Shown: piece after piece, positions 57,173 through 64,000 of the stretch
Layout of the letters: each line of letters opens with the position of its first letter
How positions within the stretch are numbered: position 1 is the first letter of the stretch
DNA from: Spinacia oleracea
Taxonomy: Eukaryota; Streptophyta; Magnoliopsida; Caryophyllales; Amaranthaceae
Reading direction: 5' to 3'
DNA: 64,000 bases
NCBI RefSeq assembly: GCF_020520425.1
Contig: NC_079491.1
Span: 37,541,027-37,605,026, forward strand
Notes under the pieces: generated by a model
Seen by the model: the letters and a program-made list of their open reading frames with translations, nothing else
Told to the model about the DNA's origin: nothing
Databases searched by the model: none
Position numbers and translations under genes: made by a program

Positions 57173-57417
57173 TTAAACAAAGTAAACCAAAAACCAAAAT
57201 AAGTAAATTGATTGTCAAGTAAAGAAAAAAATAGTTAAAGAAACTCCAACAGAGGACAAAAACATAACCCAAAACAACCCGCAATGACAACCACTACCCC
57301 CTACAGCAACACCACACACACAACATTGCTAAAGAGCAGCAGCAACAGCCAAACACAGCAGAACAACTGCCCAACAGTCAATCATTGGCAGTATACCACC
57401 CTCGACTGACCTAATTC

Positions 57418-58555
57418 GAGAAAATCAAATAAGTCAAAAGTAAAACCCTAATTCGAGTAAGATCAATTCGAGCAGCAATAGAACAAACCAAAATTGTGAG
57501 AACAACAAAAGATTGAATCTCATAAATTAAGAGAGGAAAGAGAACACACAAATCATGCCCAACATTAGTACACCTATAAAATTTTAGCAATTCAACAGAT
57601 ATAATCTTACTAAAAAGAGCGTCACTACACCCTTTTCCTATCACACCTTCATAACAAGCCTGCTATTACTCCATTCTAGGATTTCTCACAACATTCCAAC
57701 TCATACTCCCTCAAATCCGGCATTCAGATTAAATCCTTGATTATAAGGGGTTAGGAACCTTACAGCTGATTCAGAACATTCTAATGTATAGTTAATAATC
57801 AAATTTCATTCCAACAGTTTCCATCTAAAACCTTACTATCAAACTATTAATCCAACCAGAAATCGGTCTTCAAAGCTTTTCATCGACTTATGCAACCCTC
57901 TTTCTCACCATAAAGACCAATTTTCAAAGCTTATAACAACATTCTTCTATCCTCCAAATTAGACTACTTCCAGAATTTAAACAACAATATACTCTACAGA
58001 CTATATAAATCAGAAATTTTATTGAAAATCCATAGTTAAAATCCCTTCATCACCAACAATGAATTAAAGGGAAACAAATTGATATTTCGATCAATAAGTC
58101 CTACAATTCAATTACTACTCAAATTCATCAATTGTAATATAGAAATTGCAAGAGAATCGCAAATGTAACCAAACTCAACACTTGTACTATTTGCATATTC
58201 ATGAAAGGAAAAAAACAAAACACCTCAATGAAATCAACTCAACTCGAAAACAAGAAGATGTCGCATTAACAAAGAGGTAGGTGCTAAACCATAAACATCA
58301 CTTGACAGACAACTCAATCAATTCTAGTAATAAAGAATGTCATTCAAAACCAAATTGAGATTACTAATGCAACCAAAACAACTCAATCAGTTCTAGTAAA
58401 TTAAGTTAATTAACCATATTCCAGAAAATCAAATAAATCAAAAGTAAAACCCTAATTCGAGTAAGATCAATTCGAGCAACAATAGAACATGTAAAACAAA
58501 ATGGTGAGAACTACAAAGATTGAATCTCATAAATTAGGAGAGGAAAGAAGAAACT
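57418..58555. repeat. Pair of 130 bp direct repeats
   Basis: 57418-57545 and 58427-58552 share CAAAAGTAAAACCCTAATTC, GAGTAAGATCAATTCGAGCA and GATTGAATCTCATAAATTA in the same order, with few changes, about 1 kb apart. Confidence 0.85.
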
Positions 58556-59014
58556 TTGAGCATCAATGGACCATTTAAAACATAAAAAGGAATCAGTTGA
58601 AACCCTAAAAAAACAATCAAAATCAAAAAAATACATACCTTAATAGTAAATCGCGGGACAATGGAATAGAGGAAACTTCGAACAACAATATAGGAAGAAG
58701 CTAAAGGAAGAGGAAGTACTTCACTGCAATCATGGCGGAAAAGGGAGAGGAGGAGAGAGAAAGTCTTCGCGAGAGAGGAGGAAGGAAGAGAGAGAAAGAA
58801 AGACTGAAAATTGGGGGGAATGAGGGAGGTCATTCAATGTTACAAAATTACTCAATTGCCCTTAATGTATTGCTTTGGTCAGGCGAGATGAGGGCCGTTG
58901 ATTGAGTTGATCCGAGGGCTGAGATTAGTTCTCAATTCTCATCTTAAAGGTGGTTCTCACCAGATCCCGATTATCAGCACACATCGCGTGCATGTAAGAT
59001 TAGTAAAATGCCGA

Positions 59015-59169
59015 CTCCCTCCGTCCCTTAATTAATACTCGACTTGTTTTGACCGGACACGCTTCTCAATGCACAACTTTGACCACCAATTTCTTTAACT
59101 ACATATTATAAAAGCTTTTAAAATTTTAATATTTTGAAAATATATATTAAGTTGAAGCCAACAATATAT
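59015..59169. mobile_element. Stowaway-like MITE, left part only
   Basis: Begins CTCCCTCCGTCCCTTAATTA and lacks a matching right end before the next MITE begins. Confidence 0.55.
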
Positions 59170-59171
59170 TA

Positions 59172-60783
59172 CTCCCTACGTATTTATTTAAGGGATACAC
59201 TTGGCCGGGCACGAGTTTTAAGAAGAAGATTTGAATTAAAATAAAATAATAAAGCAAGTGGTTGAGTAGATATTTTAATAAGTAAACAAGTGAGGCCCAT
59301 GTTATCTTGGGGGTGGGAGGTGGGGTGGGTTTATGAAATTATTTTTTTAATAGGATGGTGGGTCATAAGGTAAATTAGATGTATTATTTAACGAACTTTT
59401 CACCAAATGCCCCTGGGGTTTTCTTTAATGCACCAAATACCCTTAAACTTTCCAGAATGCACCAAATACCCCTGACGTTTTACAAAATAACACAAAATGC
59501 CCTTAATGAGCATTTTTCGTCCATTCCGTTAACTTGTCCGTCAACTCTAATTTTTTTTTTATACTTTTCTATCTTCTCCTTCTCCATGGCAGTCTTTGTC
59601 TCTTCTTCTTCTTCTTCTTCTCCCTCTATTCTATGGCTTCTCTATCCCTACTGCTCTGCCCTCACCCTCCTACCTCCACGGCCAGTCGACCACCTTAAGC
59701 CCCCTTCTCTCCCCGTCACGCCTCTCTCTTGGCCCATTTCCCTCTCTTCCTCACTGCTACACCAGTCATCCAAAAACACATCCATCGCAACCAGCCAACA
59801 CCGCGCCCCTTTCGACTGCTACACCGCCCAACTAGAATGTTGCAAACCCCAATCAAATTAAATTACTAGAAAATTGAAAATCCAGGTTATTTCAATACCA
59901 AATTATTGCAAGTTACTCAAATCACAAATCTCCAACCTCAAGTAAATTGAATTTGGAGGAGAGAGAATCAAAGGATGTTAGAGCCTGCGACGGTGGTGGA
60001 GCTTATTACCCTCGATCTTCGATTTAGAAGACTTATATCTGATTTTCGTTCAAATTTGCTGAAATTTTGGATGGTTATGAATGAATTTGCTTCATTTTTG
60101 ATAAATTAAATTGAAATTTGATTTTCTTAGTCGAATTTAATTTGATGGATGTGATTTTTTCTGGATTTTGGTGTGAATTATGTGGGTGATATAATTGATT
60201 TGTTTGGGGGTTAAGATATGATTTTTGGGTGATTTATTGGATGAATTGTTGGGTTAAAGAAAGAAAAGAAGAAAAAGAAAAAGAAAAAGAAGAACATAGG
60301 TGTTCTTGGTGGTTTTTTGTTGCGATGGTAGTCGCGGGTTTAACAACAGAGCAACAAAGAGGAGAGAGAAAGATATGTGGGAGGGAGAAATGACAGGGAG
60401 ATGGAGGCATGGAGAGATGGAAGACTTCATTAAAGGAGATCGAAAGAGGCTGTGGGAGGTGGTGGGAGGTGGAACTGGGAGATAGAAGAATAAAGAAAAA
60501 TAATAATAAAAAAAATAGAGTTAACGGAAAAGTTAACGAATGGACGGAAAATGCTCATTAAGGGCATTTTGTGTTATTTTGTAAAAAGTCGGGGGTATTT
60601 GGTGCATTCTGGAAAGTTTAGGGGTATTTGTTGCATTAAAGCAAACCTCCGAGGCATTTGGTGAAAAATCCGATTATTTAATTAGATAGTGGGGTTGATA
60701 AGTTACTAAAAATGGCAAGTGTATCTCTTAAATAAATACGGCCGGAAAAGGCAAGTGTATCCCTTCAATAAATACATAGGGAG
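59172..60783. mobile_element. Stowaway-type MITE, family A copy 3, split by a Mutator-like element
   Basis: CTCCCTACGTATTTATTTAA at the left and AATAAATACATAGGGAG at the right; TA precedes the left end, while the right flank has TG. Its two halves (59172-59391 and 60682-60783) match 33212-33494 when the insertion is set aside. Confidence 0.85.
59392..60672. mobile_element. Mutator-like element, 1.28 kb, inside a MITE
   Basis: Ends CGAACTTTTCACCAAATGCC and the complement of CGGATTTTTCACCAAATGCC, TIRs about 150 bp with ACCAAATACCC repeats, and a 9 bp duplication ATTATTTAA at 59383-59391 and 60673-60681. Interior AT-rich, with a Ser/Leu-rich frame near 59580-59860 that I do not call a gene. Confidence 0.92.
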
Positions 60784-61024
60784 TGTATACTAACATTTGT
60801 TTTTGCATACTAGAAATAAAATAGGGTCTATTGGAGTACATGATGCAGATGCAAGAATGGACACAACAACACATGATGCAGCTGCATTGAACATCAACAA
60901 ACACAACAAACACAGCAATGAGCTGCTTGCTGCTTTGGTGACTCAACTACTACACCTTGAAGATCAAGGCACACAGATTGCTGACATGTAATCAAAGTAC
61001 ATGGATTGCTGACATATACTAGGT

Positions 61025-61227
61025 TGTTAGAGGCAGCTGTAGGTTGTTATAACCAACTAATCCTAATGATCAGTGGTTCATCTGTATGCTATCCATCTAG
61101 CTAGTATAAAATCAAAGCAACTTGATACAACTTAGCTTCTTGTAATAAGAGTTTTACTCTCTCAATGAATAAAGTTTGATTCTCTCTTCTCTCTTTGATT
61201 CGAAGTTCTAGTTTAAGAACTTCTTCA
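61025..61227 (+). repeat. 5' LTR of the right Copia element (start uncertain)
   Basis: Ends CA at 61226-61227. The likely start is TGTTAGAGG at 61025, giving 203 bp. It contains TATAAAAT (61102) and AATAAA (61168). With no second LTR in the window the left border is a guess. Confidence 0.55.
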
Positions 61228-61240
61228 TGGTATCAGGCAA
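61228..61240 (+). other. Primer-binding site (initiator tRNA-Met type)
   Basis: TGGTATCAGGCAA immediately after the LTR, matching the common Copia site for nine or more bases. Confidence 0.8.
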
Positions 61241-61371
61241 TTGATCCTGCCAACTTTCTTTAATCCGCAAATTCTTGAAACTACTGAAAGACAGTAGGTT
61301 GTTAATCAAGTTCAAAGTAACTTGGTATTTTTGTGATTGTTTCTTGTTTTGATTTTGGTTTGCTGATCAAA

Positions 61372-62460
61372 ATGACAACTATACAAGATCCTCATATTGT
61401 TTACTACATACATTTTTCGGAAAATCCATATGTAGCCATTGTTTCAGACAAATTTGACGGTGAAGGGTATGCAGAATGGAAAAGAGGCAATCTATTGGCT
61501 TTTGCAATCAAGAACAAAGTCAGTTTCATTGATGGTACTTTACCTAGACCTCCAATTGGTCATTCTGATTATCAGGCTTGGGATAGGTGTAATTCTATGG
61601 TTGTATCATACTTGTTGAGATCCTTAAGTCCAACACTTGCTAAGAGTGTAGTGTTTTTATCCACTGCAAGGGAAATTTGGAAGGATTTAGAGGAACGATT
61701 TTCAATAACTTTAGGGCCACAATTCTATGGTTTGCAGCAAAGTTTGAGTGAGATATCTCAAGGTGACAACAGTATCACTGAATTTTTTACCAAGATCAAG
61801 ATGATTTGGGATGAATTGAGCAGTGCTAAGTCAGTTCCAGTGTGTGTTTGCACTGGTTGCACATGTAGTGTCAGTCAGAAGTTCTTACAAGACAAAGAAG
61901 AAGAAAGACTTGTCCAGCTTTTAATGAAACTCCACAAGAAACATTCACAAGTGAGGACCAATATCCTAATGACGAACCCTCTACCAAGTATAACAACTGC
62001 TAGATTTCTTGTGCAAGATGAGAAGCAACAGAAAATGTCTGAAGATCAAGAAACTAAGCCTATGGTCTTTGCTACTGTTAACAGTGATGACAGAAGGAAT
62101 AATCAAGGTAGCTATAAGGGTTTTCAACCAAGAATTCTGCAAGGTCCTGGCAATTACAAGTTTGCAGTCTCAAACAAAAGAAATTTTTATAACTGTAGTC
62201 AGTGCAACATGACTGGACACACAGTAGATAAGTGCTGGAAGCTTCATGGCTATCCACCTCATATCAAGAACAAGAAGTTTTCTAGAGTGATGCAGAGTAA
62301 TGATGATATTGAACAAGATGAAAATGTCACTCATATTTCAGAAGAAAAGTATCAGCAGTTCTTGAGCTTAATCAATAACACAAACAAGCAATCTGATTCC
62401 AGAGTAAACATGGCAGGTACTTGTTTAATCACTTCTTTTAATTCAAAATGGATTCACTGA
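61372..62460 (+). CDS. Copia gag
   Basis: I place the start at the ATG at 61372 (MTTIQDPHIVYY). It has the gag N-terminal motif (FDGEGYAEWKRGNLLAFAIKN), the UBN2-like gag domain (LSPTLAKSVVFLSTAREIWKDL, DNSITEFFTKIKMIWDEL) and a zinc-finger CSQCNMTGHTVDKCWKLHGYPPH. The frame stops at 62460 where family members read into protease. Just there the reading changes and the sequence that should contain the catalytic Asp-Ser/Thr-Gly is missing, a small deletion with frameshift. Gag itself looks complete. Confidence 0.88.
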   Translation: MTTIQDPHIVYYIHFSENPYVAIVSDKFDGEGYAEWKRGNLLAFAIKNKVSFIDGTLPRPPIGHSDYQAWDRCNSMVVSYLLRSLSPTLAKSVVFLSTAREIWKDLEERFSITLGPQFYGLQQSLSEISQGDNSITEFFTKIKMIWDELSSAKSVPVCVCTGCTCSVSQKFLQDKEEERLVQLLMKLHKKHSQVRTNILMTNPLPSITTARFLVQDEKQQKMSEDQETKPMVFATVNSDDRRNNQGSYKGFQPRILQGPGNYKFAVSNKRNFYNCSQCNMTGHTVDKCWKLHGYPPHIKNKKFSRVMQSNDDIEQDENVTHISEEKYQQFLSLINNTNKQSDSRVNMAGTCLITSFNSKWIH

Positions 62461-62940
62461 TCACATATGCTCAAACCTAGACCTATTTCATTCTCATTCT
62501 GTTATTGACAAGGGTACAAAGACCATTACAGTAGTAGATGGTAAGAAAGTTCATGTCACACACATTGGTGATGTTAAGATTGGTTATGGTGTCATCCTAT
62601 AGAATGTACTTCATGTTCCTAGTTGTCAGTTCAATCTGATATCTACCCATAAGCTATGCAAAGAATTATCATGTGACATTTTTTCACTCATGATAAGTGT
62701 CTGATCCAGGGACATTCTCAGAAAACTTCAATGGTTCTTGGTGAGATTGAATCAGGATTATATGCAGTAATTGAAGAAGGCTTGGAAAATGAGAAAATAA
62801 AGAATAAAGACACCTCATCCACATAATTTTTGGCAGCAGTAAGTGAAGATATTAAGTTGTGGAATTTAAGGATGGGACACTTACCATTTGACAAGTTACA
62901 CTTAGTCAATAAAAATTTGCCATCTGTTGGAAGCCATTGT
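62461..62940 (+). pseudogene. Copia protease and pre-integrase remnant
   Basis: The displaced frame reads TDHICSNLDLFHSHS, later [14 protein letters not shown] and LWNLRMGHLPFDKLH (GAG pre-integrase motif). In-frame stops occur near 62601 and 62824, and the protease active site is absent. This is clear decay. Confidence 0.8.
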
Positions 62941-63470
62941 GACACCCTTTGTCAGATTTGTCCTAAGGCAAAATAATATAGACAATCTTTTCCAGTTAGT
63001 CAAACTAAGTCAGTCCAATGTTTTGATTTGCTTCATATTGATGTTTGGGGTCCTTACAAGGCTCAAACACATGAAAATTGTACTTTCTTTCTTACAATTG
63101 TAGACGACTTCTCAAGAAATACATGGACTTTTCTTATGAAACACAAGTCAGATTGTGTGGATATTCTGAGCAATTTCTTGAACTTTATTCATACCCAGTT
63201 TGGTGCCAAGGTTAAATGTTTTAGGACTGACAATGCAAAGGAATTGTGTGAAGGAAGAATTATTTCTTTGTACCACAGTCAAGGTATCAAACACCAGAAA
63301 AGTTGCACTGATACTCCACAGCAGAATGGAGTGGTTGAAAGAAATCACATGCACCTTTTAGAGACAGTTAGAGCTCTTTACTCCCAATCTAGGCTACCAG
63401 TGAGGTTTTGGGGGGGGGGGGGGGATGTCTACTTACAGCTACACAACTTATCAACAGGATGCCCCTAAGC
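62941..63470 (+). pseudogene. Copia integrase, first part
   Basis: Zinc-binding CQICPKAK, then the integrase core with the catalytic D, D, E context: [19 protein letters not shown] and [12 protein letters not shown] stop lies near 62976. The frame is lost at the 15-base G run 63410-63424. Confidence 0.85.
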
Positions 63471-63866
63471 AGTATCCAATTTGACATTCCTTTTGAAAGG
63501 TTGAACAATAAATCAATCAATATAAATCATTTGAGAGTCTATGGTTGTCTTGGTTATGTATCTACAATTAAGGCTCACAGGTCTAAATTTGATCCCAGAT
63601 CAACACCTTGTGTTCTAATTGGTTATCCTCCTGATCAAAAGGGATACAAAATGCTGAATTTAGAAAATAAGCAAATCATCATTTCCAGAGATGTTACCTT
63701 CCATGAAAAACACCTACCCTTCCATATTTCTGCCACTCAACACACAAATCATAGCCCATTATTCCTTCCAGTAAACACTCCTTTTGATCTTCAAAATACT
63801 TTTGACATTCCTGATGTCTTTCAGCTCATAGAACCTAATGCAACAGAACCTACTTCCCCACTCTGA
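63425..63866 (+). pseudogene. Copia integrase, C-terminal part
   Basis: After the G run the frame resumes with [32 protein letters not shown] and LIGYPPDQKGYK, the usual region after the integrase core, and stops at 63866. The remainder to 64000 resembles the linker to reverse transcriptase. Confidence 0.82.
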
Positions 63867-64000
63867 AATACTTTTGACTCCTTATCCAACCAAACAACAT
63901 CCAACCAAACAATATCCTCAAACACTCTTGACCAACCATTTCCTAATTCTTCTACATCACACATTGTTCCAAACCCCATACCGACTAGACAATCCACCAG

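Larger units (their letters stand above)
53712..58969. mobile_element. Large inverted-repeat DNA element, 5.26 kb, superfamily unclear
   Basis: The left end reads TTCTGGTGAGAACC...CTTAAGATGAGAA and the right end is its complement (GGGATCTGGTGAGAACC on the minus strand). Similarity fades after about 45 bp. I cannot find a clear target duplication. No transposase frame. The interior contains repeated AAAAGTAAACT motifs, three tRNA-like sequences, a 32-base T run and a pair of 130 bp direct repeats. Confidence 0.65.
61025..64000 (+). mobile_element. Decayed Ty1/Copia retrotransposon, runs off the right edge
   Basis: An LTR-like end, an initiator tRNA-Met primer site, gag, a protease remnant and integrase appear in Copia order on the plus strand. 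Reverse transcriptase would lie beyond 64000. Several stops and frameshifts mark it as old and inactive. Confidence 0.9.

Overview
The window looks like plant nuclear DNA, most likely from a eudicot. It is AT-rich, the one intact host gene is a plant-type ATL RING-H2 protein, and nearly everything else is a plant transposon type: Copia and Athila retrotransposons, Helitron with an RPA gene, CACTA, Mutator-like, hAT, and Stowaway MITEs. Frequent TACTCCGTA-type motifs would fit Caryophyllales, but I cannot fix the species. The window is best read as a nested stack of mobile elements around one small gene island near 33.7-34.4 kb.

Layout. 1-9993: a minus-strand Copia element cut by the window edge; its two LTRs are nearly identical and it sits inside the helicase gene of a Helitron. 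9994-19124: the remaining 3' part of that Helitron, with the helicase C-terminus, a multi-exon RPA70-like gene, short exon fragments resembling host genes (dihydroxy-acid dehydratase; possibly an ARF-GAP and a nucleolar WD40 protein) and a clear 3' hairpin plus CTAG end. 20.2-22.8 kb: a Stowaway MITE, a long foldback and a small Helitron-like repeat. 22995-29234: a complete non-autonomous CACTA element with a 3 bp target duplication, palindromic subterminal repeats, about 14 copies of a 160 bp tandem repeat in a trimeric higher-order pattern, and two correctly phased exons of a MATE transporter gene. 30.1-32.0 kb: a second Helitron-like copy, split by an hAT element with an 8 bp duplication.

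33822-34442: the ATL RING-H2 gene, with TATA boxes upstream. 37341-48230: a Mutator-like element (9 bp duplication) carrying an L-cysteine desulfhydrase-like gene fragment. It is split by a very young Athila-type retrotransposon (37914-46906) that keeps gag and protease but has lost reverse transcriptase, RNase H and integrase. 48.2-60.8 kb: more Stowaway and hAT-like MITEs, three further members of the same Mutator-like TIR family (one inside another, one inside a MITE), and a 5.3 kb inverted-repeat element containing three tRNA-like sequences. 61025-64000: a decayed plus-strand Copia element running off the right edge.

Only the ATL gene looks like a functioning host gene. The rest documents repeated nesting and at least three independent captures of host exons by different transposon classes (Helitron, CACTA, Mutator-like). 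Family names come from my recognition of motifs, not from a database search.
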